5,600 nt of DNA from assembly GCA_964370795.1 (NCBI GenBank), contig CAYJME010000216.1, positions 1 to 5,600 of the forward strand, given 5' to 3'. Shown piece by piece: positions 1 through 5,024 of the stretch (positions within the stretch are counted from its first letter, which is position 1; every line of letters begins with the position of its first letter). A program made the position numbers and the translations under genes. This stretch comes from JAHFOW01 sp964370795. Lineage in GTDB: Bacteria > Planctomycetota > Brocadiia > Brocadiales > Brocadiaceae. The notes under the pieces are model-generated. The model was not told where the DNA came from. It saw only the letters and a list, made by a program, of their open reading frames with translations, and searched no databases.

Positions 1-16
1 CTTCAGGGTTGCACAT

Positions 17-36
17 GGCAAGGCTAAATCCTCGCC
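17..36. repeat. Short imperfect inverted repeat
   Basis: GGCAAGG and CCTCGCC flank a 6-nt spacer; they pair except for one G-T position. The surrounding bases look like other short dispersed hairpins in this window. It lies about 85 bp upstream of the first gene. A dispersed repeat edge is more likely than a regulatory site. I saw no convincing sigma-70 promoter between here and the ATG at 121. Confidence 0.3.
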
Positions 37-120
37 CTACGTATGGTTGCAAACAAAACAGCAGAGTATGTAATTTTATATTTGTTTATAAATATTATCT
101 GAAAAATAAGGAGCTAAAAA

Positions 121-900
121 ATGAAAAAGAATTCGATATCGTTGATTTCGATGTTAACGCTAACGGTTATGGGTGGTGTGCAGAACGTCTATGCAGACTC
201 CCCAAAACCTGCCGAACCACCCGCCAACATCTATATGAAAGAGAAGCCGGAAGCGGCTGCTCCTCAGGACGACGCTGTTCTTTCCGGCAAGGTTGTAGAA
301 ACCATGAACAGCGGCGGTTATACTTATATTTGTATCGAAAAAGATGGCAAAAAGACATGGGCTGCAGTCTTAGAAACGAAGGTAGCCGTAGGACAGGACG
401 TCGTCTTACAACCCGGCTATGAAATGATCAACTTCACCAGCAAGACCTTAAATCGTACCTTTGACAAGATCATCTTTTCAACCGGCATGGTATTACAGGA
501 AGGTACGACTGAAATGAAGAGTTTTCATGGAAAATCAATGGTCAGCAAGGGCGCCGGAGCTCCTTCTGATGAGAAAATAAAAGTAGAAAAGGCCGCTGGT
601 TCGAATGCCTATACCGTTGCGGAACTTTATGTGAAAAAGAATGAACTGGATAAGAAAAGCATCGTTGTTAAAGGTAAGGTCGTAAAGGTTTCTTCGGGAA
701 TCATGGGTAAAAACTGGCTGCATATCCAGGATGGCTCTGGGACTTCCGAGAGTGGTAATAATGACCTTGTCGTAACAACCAGTGAGATTGCCGCCGTCGG
801 CGATATCGTTACCGTAACCGGAAACCTTTATAAGGACAAGGATTTCGGGAGTGGATACAAATATGACGTAATTGTGGAAGAGGCGAGTATAAAAAAATAA
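121..900 (+). CDS. Exported protein with two OB-fold-like domains (NrfJ-like)
   Basis: A 259-residue protein with no visible enzymatic motif. Residues 1-25 form a clear Sec signal peptide: a KKN start, a hydrophobic core, and a likely cut after VYA before DS, so it should be periplasmic or otherwise exported. A Pro/Ala/Glu-rich linker (26-50) follows. Domain 1 (about 53-124) begins SGKVVETMNSGGYTYI and continues to a short hydrophobic strand, as in small exported NrfJ-like or nucleotide-binding-like proteins. A Ser/Gly-rich linker leads to domain 2 (about 164-257), with VKGKVVKVSSGIMGKNWLHI and QDGSG, typical of OB-fold (tRNA-anti type) beta strands. The start is supported by AAGGAG at 108-113, seven bases before the ATG. 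The family resemblance is recalled. The ligand is unknown; nucleic acid, metal or redox-complex assembly roles cannot be separated. The gene stands alone on its strand. Confidence 0.85.
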   Translation: MKKNSISLISMLTLTVMGGVQNVYADSPKPAEPPANIYMKEKPEAAAPQDDAVLSGKVVETMNSGGYTYICIEKDGKKTWAAVLETKVAVGQDVVLQPGYEMINFTSKTLNRTFDKIIFSTGMVLQEGTTEMKSFHGKSMVSKGAGAPSDEKIKVEKAAGSNAYTVAELYVKKNELDKKSIVVKGKVVKVSSGIMGKNWLHIQDGSGTSESGNNDLVVTTSEIAAVGDIVTVTGNLYKDKDFGSGYKYDVIVEEASIKK

Positions 901-995
901 GATACCGTTTATGGCTGAGAATACGAAGGATGCAAGGGAAAAATGGACTGGTGGGAAATTGAGTAATGATTTGTCACTAGTATTTTGATGGTTGT

Positions 996-1044
996 AGAGA
1001 CGCAAGACTATGTTGTGAACTCAGAGCAAAGATTTTGCGTCTCT
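996..1044. repeat. Palindromic repeat, possible terminator of the 121-900 gene
   Basis: AGAGACGCAA (996-1005) and TTGCGTCTCT (1035-1044) are perfect 10-bp inverted arms with a 29-nt loop. GCGTCTTTTGCTATTTTA follows, with some T-rich character. It begins 95 bp after the stop of the exported-protein gene. The arm sequence resembles a widely dispersed GAGACGCAA...TTGCGTCTC palindrome, so I call it a repeat first; termination is possible but the loop is long. Confidence 0.45.
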
Positions 1045-1062
1045 GCGTCTTTTGCTATTTTA

Positions 1063-1303
1063 CTCGTTCTCACGCTTTGCGTGGAAACGAGCAAACCAGG
1101 ACGCTGAACGTCCACCACGTGCGTTTCAACGCAGAGCATTGGAACGAGAAGAATTAAAATAGAAAGCAATTTACCGATAAACAGATTAAACAATTTGTGA
1201 AAGTGTTGGGTTTTATTCCTCAACCCAATCGTGACTTATCTGTTTTCCTCCGGCTCCTTCGGAGCCAGCTGTTTGTGACATTGAATACGATTAATGTATT
1301 GAG
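1063..1303. repeat. Dispersed repeat, copy 1 (uninterrupted)
   Basis: This non-coding unit matches 3069-3459 over its whole length once the 150-bp insertion in the other copy is removed. From ACCAGG (1095) to ATTGAG (1303) I count about 20 differences in 209 bases, near 90 percent identity. It is built of palindromes: a CTCGTT...AACGAG arm pair (1063-1091), CGTTTCAA...TTGGAACG, TTGGGTT...AACCCAA (1205-1227) and the hairpin GGCTCCTTCGGAGCC (1252-1266). The minus strand has an open frame with a phrase like LILLVPM; I regard it as a by-product. Its right edge lies near the truncated MscS remnant. Confidence 0.85.
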
Positions 1304-1321
1304 ATGACACGAACGGGATTC

Positions 1322-1816
1322 CTGAGGAATCTTGGATTACCATAATCGGAATTAGAAAAAGAGCATATCTACTTTCCGGTTACAGATGCTTACTGCAGAT
1401 TCCGCGCGCCAGCCCATTACGAGGACATCCTTATTATTCAAACTTATATTTCCGAAAACGAATAATTTGTCAATTCTAATGAGTGACCCCATTGCCCTTC
1501 CTTCGTAGTCCTTGAATGCAAAACCCACAACCAGTGCCACGCTGGAAAACAAGATAATTAGGTTATTGAAACTCGGCTCTATGAGTATCTGTATAACAAC
1601 CGCCAGCGTAATAATGCTAATTACAAGGCGGATGATCGGTTTCGCACGCAGCACGGCCATGCGATAGCGGGGTGGAACTTTCTCTGCGGCATTACGAGTA
1701 GCCCAGCGCGTAATAACCACTATAAAACTGGCTAGAATGAGTACTGCAAAAACAATAAAAACATCCTGTCAGGTCAAGTGACGCAGTAAGTCAAAGGAAT
1801 CAAGCGCTTCGGTCAT
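1322..1816 (-). pseudogene. Broken MscS-type mechanosensitive channel gene
   Basis: The frame starts at ATG 1816 with GGAG eight bases upstream and reads MTEALDSFDLLRHLT, then TGA at 1771-1769, then QDVFIVFAVLILASFIVVIT in the same frame. Replacing that TGA with TGG gives a continuous 154-residue reading. It has two or three membrane helices and the MscS pore-helix signature SSVALVVGFAFKDY. The stretch after KDY is about ten residues short of the usual spacing before the IRIGD-like segment (here LIRIDKLFVFG). A GWRA segment follows as in the beta domain. Homology appears to go on past the TAA at 1354-1352 as FRLW, another stop (1339-1337), then SKIPQ. The C-terminal domain is missing. The remnant ends 19 bp from dispersed repeat copy 1. 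Intact members would be pressure-gated inner-membrane channels; this one should make no functional channel. Family call is by motif memory. Confidence 0.75.
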
Positions 1817-1869
1817 AAGGTCATCTCCTTCCCTTAAAAAGTTTCTATAGGCTTCAAATCCTAAAACAA

Positions 1870-1891
1870 GCGAGGTTTTAAAAAACCTCGC
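1870..1891 (-). terminator. Probable Rho-independent terminator (minus strand)
   Basis: GCGAGGTTTT and AAAACCTCGC are perfect 10-bp arms around two bases. Read on the minus strand the hairpin is followed by TTGTTTT; on the plus strand there is no T tract. It would end transcription coming from the minus-strand toxin-antitoxin loci at 2159-2896, and it insulates the MscS remnant. Confidence 0.55.
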
Positions 1892-1959
1892 CCATCATCG
1901 AAATTTTGATCTATTTCTAGCGATATTATGAAGCACTTTTTCTTGTTAAAACGTGTTTT

Positions 1960-2091
1960 TTAGCCACTCATCGGGAGAAATACTCTATTTATGGGGAAAA
2001 CAACAGTCTTTCCGTTGAAATTCATGGGCATATCAGGGGGCATATCAGGTGTCACATATTGATTTGTGATTCTAGCATATTGAATTTCATT
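1960..2091 (-). other. Possible coding remnant, unidentified
   Basis: A 43-codon minus-strand frame, open between two TAA codons, reads like protein: EIQYARITNQYVTPDMP, then NFNGKTVVFPINRVFL. A neighbouring frame continues SPDEWLKNTF before a stop, which suggests a frameshifted gene tail. It has no good start codon. I do not recognise the family. The position after an antitoxin relic makes a lost toxin or second antitoxin conceivable, but this is weak. Confidence 0.2.
2026..2049. repeat. Two perfect tandem copies of a 12-bp unit
   Basis: GGGCATATCAGG occurs twice in direct succession (2026-2037 and 2038-2049). In the minus-strand remnant it duplicates a PDMP unit without shifting the frame. 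Likely a slippage or local duplication. Confidence 0.7.
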
Positions 2092-2158
2092 TTAAACTTT
2101 AAATTCTTTTCCATTATTGTTCGTATAATATTTACTCTGCGGCTTACTGCTGAATACG

Positions 2159-2363
2159 TTATTCTAAATTTAATATTTCTACAAATGCGCTTCGACCCAC
2201 GTCGTCAGTGACAATGTTTCTCCGCTCTTTCATTTAATACTTCTTCATGTCAGGAGGGAGATGGTATACTATCCGCATTTCTACACAAATCATCCCAAAT
2301 AGTTTCCATGGTTCGGGTCTTTTCTTCAATAGACATTTTTTCCAAAGGTAAAGTAATTTCCAT
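2159..2363 (-). pseudogene. Broken antitoxin gene, putative addiction-module component family
   Basis: Starts at ATG 2363 with GGAG seven bases upstream. It reads MEITLPLEKMSIEEKTRTME, then TIWDDLCRNADSIPSPS, then TGA at 2252-2250, then HEEVLNERAE in the same frame. This is the layout of the short RelB-like 'putative addiction module component' antitoxins (PF09720 type), where the position after SPS is normally Trp (SPSWHEEVL), so TGG has become TGA. After NERAE the family-like continuation moves to the next frame (NIVTDDVGRSAFVEILNLE, stop at 2161-2159), suggesting one extra A near GAGAAACATT. No RelE/ParE partner follows. In intact loci this protein binds and neutralises a small ribonuclease-like toxin. 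Family call by memory of sequence; two lesions make loss of function likely. Confidence 0.7.
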
Positions 2364-2444
2364 TTTATTCTCCTGGGTATCGTTCTGAGTTTTTATACAA
2401 GATAACGATAAAGCTCAGTGGCAGAAGTCTACCGGAGCATCTTA

Positions 2445-2699
2445 TTAGCCCAATAGCTTGTCATAATCAGAATGGCTTCCAATCCAAATCCAGAGCAATC
2501 CTTCTGGAACCTCAACAGCCAATGCTCTATAATGGAGACCAATACGGACAGATCGGTATTTTCCAATCCTTTTGAAGTGAAGTGATGGGTATAACGGGGT
2601 GGCTTTTAACAGTTCAAAACTTCTATCTGCCAGTTCTTGCACAACCGCCGGAAGCTGCCTGTAGCAATCCCAGAATTCAGGAGAAGCAAAGTGTTTCAA
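2445..2699 (-). CDS. RelE/ParE-type toxin of a type II toxin-antitoxin pair
   Basis: An 84-residue basic protein whose TTG start at 2699 overlaps the antitoxin stop as TTGA, so translation should be coupled; no in-frame ATG lies close upstream. The N-terminal helices (MKHFASPEFWDCYRQLP, then ELADRSFELLKA) are followed by beta strands with LHFKRIGKYRSVRIGLHYRA and a WIWIGSHSDYDKLL end. This is the compact RelE/ParE fold pattern, with the usual basic/aromatic centre and HSDYDKLL tail. Length is normal for the family. ParE members poison gyrase and RelE members cut mRNA at the ribosome; the sequence alone does not decide which. No lesion is visible, so it is probably functional. It is the second gene of a two-gene operon. 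Confidence 0.85.
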   Translation of the reverse strand: MKHFASPEFWDCYRQLPAVVQELADRSFELLKATPLYPSLHFKRIGKYRSVRIGLHYRALAVEVPEGLLWIWIGSHSDYDKLLG

Positions 2700-2896
2700 A
2701 GTTCTTTTGTCCTGCCTGCTTTATGTGCCGCAAGAGCTTCTTCTGCGAGCTTATCAAGCCTACCAGCCTGAATATCCTCTTCAATCTGTCGGTCCCACTT
2801 ATCTGCGTCATATTCGAGGAACCAGTTCCTAAAAGCTTCGAGTTCAGCACGGTTAAGCTTCTCGACTTCATGTTCAATTTGCTCGATTCTTGTCAT
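2696..2896 (-). CDS. Antitoxin paired with the RelE/ParE-type toxin
   Basis: A 66-residue acidic protein starting at ATG 2896. GGAGGA (2905-2910, minus strand) lies eight bases upstream and an overlapping upstream ATG hits a stop at once, so 2896 is the sensible start. Residues 1-30 form an amphipathic helix (IEQIEHEVEKLNRAELEAFR, then NWFLEYD). Residues 33-66 (WDRQIEEDIQAGRLDKLAEE, ending AAHKAGRTKEL) are also helical and likely the part that wraps the toxin. I recognise this as the small antitoxin commonly found directly ahead of HSDYDKLL-ending toxins, without a trusted gene symbol. No classical DNA-binding motif is obvious, although such antitoxins usually repress their own promoter. It overlaps the toxin by four bases. 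Confidence 0.8.
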   Translation of the reverse strand: MTRIEQIEHEVEKLNRAELEAFRNWFLEYDADKWDRQIEEDIQAGRLDKLAEEALAAHKAGRTKEL

Positions 2897-2917
2897 AATC
2901 TCATTCCTCCATTACAT

Positions 2918-2946
2918 ATCTTAATAAGGACTTGAGAGGATTTCAA
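2918..2946 (-). promoter_or_regulatory. Predicted sigma-70-type promoter of the toxin-antitoxin pair
   Basis: On the minus strand TTGAAA (2946-2941) lies 17 bases from TAAGAT (2923-2918). These match five and four of six consensus positions. Transcription would begin near 2911, just ahead of the GGAGGA ribosome-binding site. Prediction by eye only. Confidence 0.45.
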
Positions 2947-3068
2947 GCATCAAAGTGGCGCAGATTGTTAAATTCTTGAGTTTCTTTTGGAGCATTCGGC
3001 GAGCCGTTGTCAAGCCGCCGTGCCTTTTGACTGACCGCAATAAGTATCGTCCCCACGAGCAGGTTTTG
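2947..3068. other. Intergenic sequence with a possible minus-strand gene tail
   Basis: A minus-strand frame ending in TGA at 2945-2943 reads ILIAVSQKARRLDNGSPNAP, then KETQEFNNLRHFDA. It looks like a hydrophilic C-terminus but runs upstream into repeat sequence and lacks a start. It may be the tail of a gene cut by the repeat, or chance. The hairpin CGAGCA...TGCTCG (3056-3072) marks the start of the repeat zone. Confidence 0.2.
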
Positions 3069-3459
3069 CTCGTTCCCACGCTCTCAGACTGGGTCAAATG
3101 AACTTTGTTTTTGCTAAAGTGGGGGAGCAATGCTGGTAAATCAGGACATTTCTCCCGTGTTTTGCAGGAAGACACACTTATAGTGGGGAATGTTTTTCGT
3201 AATTCCTTCGAAAATGTCCATTTGACCCAGTCTATCTGCGTGGGAATGCAGACCAGGACGCTGAGCGTCCACCACGTGCGTTCCAACGCACATCATTGGA
3301 ACGAGAAGAATTAAAATATAAAGTAATTTACCGATAAGCAGATTGAACGATTTATGAAAATGTTGGGTTTTGTTCCTCGACACAATCGTGACTTATTTGT
3401 TTTCCTCCGGCTCCTTCGGAGCCTGCTGTTTGTAGCTTGAATACGATTAATGTATTGAG
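3069..3459. repeat. Dispersed repeat, copy 2 (interrupted by a 150-bp element)
   Basis: Bases 3069-3084 match 1063-1078 of copy 1, and 3235-3459 match the rest; the 150 bases between have no counterpart there. Copy 2 keeps the hairpin GGCTCCTTCGGAGCC (3409-3423), a perfect CGTTCCAA...TTGGAACG arm pair and GTGCGTTCCAACGCAC, while its TTGGGTT...AACCCAA pair has decayed. The orientation is the same as copy 1 and the two are about 2.16 kb apart, so they could recombine and delete the region between. A minus-strand open frame resembling that in copy 1 is a repeat by-product. Confidence 0.85.
3085..3234. mobile_element. 150-bp MITE-like element with 15-bp perfect terminal inverted repeats
   Basis: AGACTGGGTCAAATG (3086-3100) and CATTTGACCCAGTCT (3219-3233) are exact reverse complements. 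The element sits inside dispersed repeat copy 2. Comparison with copy 1 and with the palindrome CACGCTCTGCGTG places a probable 3-bp target duplication, TCT, at 3082-3084 and 3235-3237. One extra base then lies outside each arm. An internal GGACATTT (3144-3151) also pairs with AAATGTCC (3212-3219). At this size it can carry no transposase and would be a non-autonomous element moved in trans. I cannot assign its IS family from the ends. Confidence 0.75.
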
Positions 3460-3849
3460 CTCCAGCGGAGCGACCTGTTTATTCCATCTATTCAAACACA
3501 TATTTTTCATTGGATTTAATTGCACATTTCAGGTCGCTCCTAAGGAGTTTTCTTTGTATTTGAATTTTATTTCTACAAACAGACCGCCCCTGATGGGGCT
3601 ACATGGTTATTTTATTTGTTTTTCCTGGATTTTTTCAAAAAACTAAATTGATACGTTTTTTTTATCTTCTTAGTCAACAAATTAGGTTTGACCACAGGGG
3701 GTTTGCCTGCGAAACATGGTTTCTTCCCACCTTGTGTTCCCAACCAGAGTTTGGGAACAAGCAAAAACCAAATGAGAATTATCAGTGAAATTTGCGAAAT
3801 TGTTGGGTTTCGCTTCACTCAACCCACACGACCTTATTTGTCAATAAAT
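3460..3849. other. Gene-free mosaic of short palindromic repeats
   Basis: I see no credible gene in these 390 bases. They hold the perfect 11-bp arms GGAGCGACCTG (3467-3477) and CAGGTCGCTCC (3530-3540) with a 52-nt spacer; the hairpin GCCCC-TGAT-GGGGC (3586-3599); GTTCCCAA...TTGGGAAC (3736-3743 and 3751-3758); and TGGGTT...AACCCA (3804-3809 and 3820-3825). The last two resemble repeats scattered through many environmental genomes. Short open frames exist on both strands but none has ribosome-binding sites or protein-like composition. Confidence 0.6.
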
Positions 3850-3971
3850 AACAGGCTGTCCGAGAATGCAACTGCCCCAGCCGATGCATAGCATATATTG
3901 TTTATAGCGAAATAATTTATCAATATATATTATAGTACCAACCGTACAAATACTTTCTCGGACAGCCTGTT
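3850..3971. mobile_element. 122-bp MITE-like element with 17-bp perfect inverted ends
   Basis: AACAGGCTGTCCGAGAA (3850-3866) and TTCTCGGACAGCCTGTT (3955-3971) are exact reverse complements. A nested perfect pair, ATATATTG (3893-3900) and CAATATAT (3921-3928), lies within. The GGCTGTCC ends look like terminal repeats of DDE-transposase insertion sequences, but I cannot name the family and see no clear target duplication. Its right end is nine bases past the stop of the minus-strand membrane protein gene, so it would lie in that transcript's 3' end and could fold or terminate it. Confidence 0.7.
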
Positions 3972-3980
3972 TACAATAAC

Positions 3981-4364
3981 TTATCTCATCTTCACAATCT
4001 GTAATACCGCTACGATATTGATGCATAAGAACAAGCTGTCAAAGATTAGATTTTCAATTCCTTTCAGGCCAGATAGAGCCAGTAAATATATCATGACATA
4101 AACCACTCCACCACCAGCAATGAGACCAAATATTTTTCCGATATGATGTTCACGAAGTAATAGAATCGAAGTAGACAAGTAAAGAGGTATGAAAACCATA
4201 TCAGGATATATAAGAGAATTATATGCTTCTTCTGGGAATGCTTCGGGCCGTTTCCAACTACTCATAATAACGGATATTACCGCATAAGCCTGAAAAAGTC
4301 CCCACACAGCGAACCAAATTATAGCAACCCAAGGTTTACTTCCTTTAACAAAATTCTTATCCAT
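3981..4364 (-). CDS. Small four-helix inner-membrane protein, function unknown
   Basis: A 127-residue hydrophobic protein. Four membrane helices are evident at about 12-34, 52-70, 75-99 and 104-124. The basic N-terminus (KNFVKGSK), the REHHIGK loop and the KMR tail suggest both ends lie in the cytoplasm. Loop 1 holds WKRPEAFPEEAYNSLIYPD, and helix 3 contains GLIAGGGVVYVMIYLLALSG, a Gly-rich packing segment. I do not recognise the family beyond 'conserved small membrane protein'. The ATG follows the stop of the hicB-like gene with no gap (TAAATG) and has only a weak ribosome-binding site, so it is probably translationally coupled to it. That linkage could mean a role tied to the toxin-antitoxin locus, or simple read-through. 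Just downstream lies the 122-bp inverted-repeat element. Confidence 0.75.
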   Translation of the reverse strand: MDKNFVKGSKPWVAIIWFAVWGLFQAYAVISVIMSSWKRPEAFPEEAYNSLIYPDMVFIPLYLSTSILLLREHHIGKIFGLIAGGGVVYVMIYLLALSGLKGIENLIFDSLFLCINIVAVLQIVKMR

Positions 4365-4607
4365 TTAAGCAACTGCCAGTTTCTTCTCATTCTGAATGAT
4401 TATTTTAGGGTTAGTATTTCGTGGAGGAATAGCTAATCTTTTTTTTAATAAACTGATGTGTTCTTTCATTCCCCATTTTGCTTTATAGATACAATCTTCA
4501 ATAGAATGACCTATCCCTGTAAAACCTTCTAAATCTGGTGAATAAAAGCCAAAAAAATCAGGTTCTTCTGTTGTTTCAATAACAAGTGAATATTCTAATT
4601 CAATCAT
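4365..4607 (-). CDS. hicB: HicB-like antitoxin
   Basis: An 80-residue protein with the partial RNase-H-like fold typical of HicB antitoxins. Strand 1 is EYSLVIETT, followed by FFGFYSPDLEGFTGIGHSIE (the FYSPDLEGFTGIG turn is the family hallmark) and a helix DCIYKAKWGMKEHISLLKKR, then a short LAIPPRNTNP tail. Length is normal for the short HicB type without a C-terminal DNA-binding domain. Start at ATG 4607 is supported by GGAGG (minus strand, 4618-4614), about six bases upstream. It lies 15 bp after the hicA relic, the usual hicA-hicB order, so it is now an antitoxin without a local toxin. It directly abuts the membrane protein gene downstream. An intact HicB masks HicA and often autoregulates; with hicA lost, it may be neutral, decaying, or act against a HicA elsewhere. 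Confidence 0.8.
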   Translation of the reverse strand: MIELEYSLVIETTEEPDFFGFYSPDLEGFTGIGHSIEDCIYKAKWGMKEHISLLKKRLAIPPRNTNPKIIIQNEKKLAVA

Positions 4608-4622
4608 TTAAATCCCTCCTGT

Positions 4623-4813
4623 TTATGTCTTTTTTATTCCTGCTGCTTTTAGTATAGCATGGCAAGTACCTTGTGGTACTTCTTTTGAGCCGTGATAATC
4701 AACACGGATTATTTATCCCATCCAGCTTTTCCGTAATACCTTACGGAACCTTTTTCCTTCACGATTTTAAATCCATTCTTATCGAGAAGTCTTACCAGTT
4801 AACCGAATTTTGT
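4623..4813 (-). pseudogene. hicA: Broken HicA mRNA-interferase toxin gene
   Basis: Read on the minus strand, LVRLLDKNGFKIVKEKGSV and RYYGKAGWDK are followed by TAA at 4711-4709. The natural continuation lies in another frame: IRVDYHGSKEVPQGTCHAI then LKAAGIKKT, ending in TAA at 4625-4623. One missing base at 4710-4711 (an absent Leu codon base, DKLIRVD) explains both the stop and the shift. Upstream, KFG is followed by TAA (4801-4799) where HicA proteins have Glu, and ACA (4813-4811) stands where ATG is expected, seven bases after AGAGGGA. The KGS and DYHGSKEV segments carry the family's conserved Gly-Ser and His. HicA is a small double-stranded-RNA-binding-fold ribonuclease that cuts mRNA; three lesions mean this copy should be dead. 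Confidence 0.8.
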
Positions 4814-5024
4814 TAGTTCCCTCTATTTTTACAGAACTTTATATTAGACTTCTCAAATACCACATTATTTTACGTTAATTATGCAACGTATTTCCCTTGT
4901 ACTGCCTAAAACCGAAAGCATTTTACTTTATCTCGGAGATGTAATCAAGCGTATCTTATTGTTACATAATAAATTTATTGCATAGGAATTTTCATTTTAT
5001 TTATGCAGTTTTTCAGCATAGCTG
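4814..5024. other. Gene-free AT-rich gap
   Basis: About 210 bases with no gene seen. A minus-strand promoter for the hicA-hicB-membrane protein unit is expected here; TTGAGA and TGTAAA with 17-base spacing (between about 4830 and 4858) is a weak candidate. A 6-bp inverted repeat TACGTT...AACGTA (4871-4876 and 4885-4890) could be an operator, but it is short. Confidence 0.4.

Larger units (their letters stand above)
1817..2158. other. Gap with terminator, tandem repeat and weak coding remnants
   Basis: No intact gene is visible in these 340 bases. They hold the ribosome-binding site of the broken MscS gene (CTCCTT, 1825-1830, minus strand), a strong hairpin (1870-1891), a 12-bp tandem duplication (2026-2049) and a short open minus-strand frame (1960-2091). 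They lie downstream of two toxin-antitoxin loci and may be remains of a lost partner gene, which I cannot identify. Confidence 0.5.

Noticed and set aside
9..422. Open frame overlapping the start of the exported-protein gene
   Set aside because: It lies out of frame with the well-supported gene at 121-900, has an odd Arg/Cys-rich composition and no ribosome-binding site.
535..1005. 156-codon minus-strand open frame
   Set aside because: It is antisense to the exported-protein gene for most of its length and starts inside a palindromic repeat; its composition is not protein-like.
2582..2935. 117-codon plus-strand open frame across the toxin-antitoxin pair
   Set aside because: It is antisense to two recognisable overlapping genes that have a promoter and ribosome-binding site.
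2921..3286. 121-codon minus-strand open frame through repeat copy 2
   Set aside because: It runs through the 150-bp insertion and repeat palindromes, so it arises from their junction rather than from a gene.
3612..3818. Minus-strand frame with an LLVPKLWLGTQ phrase
   Set aside because: The phrase is the translation of the GTTCCCAA...TTGGGAAC palindrome, a known source of spurious hypothetical proteins.
3460..3849. CRISPR array in the palindrome-rich zone
   Set aside because: The palindromes differ from one another and are not regularly spaced; no direct repeat unit of 25-40 bp recurs.
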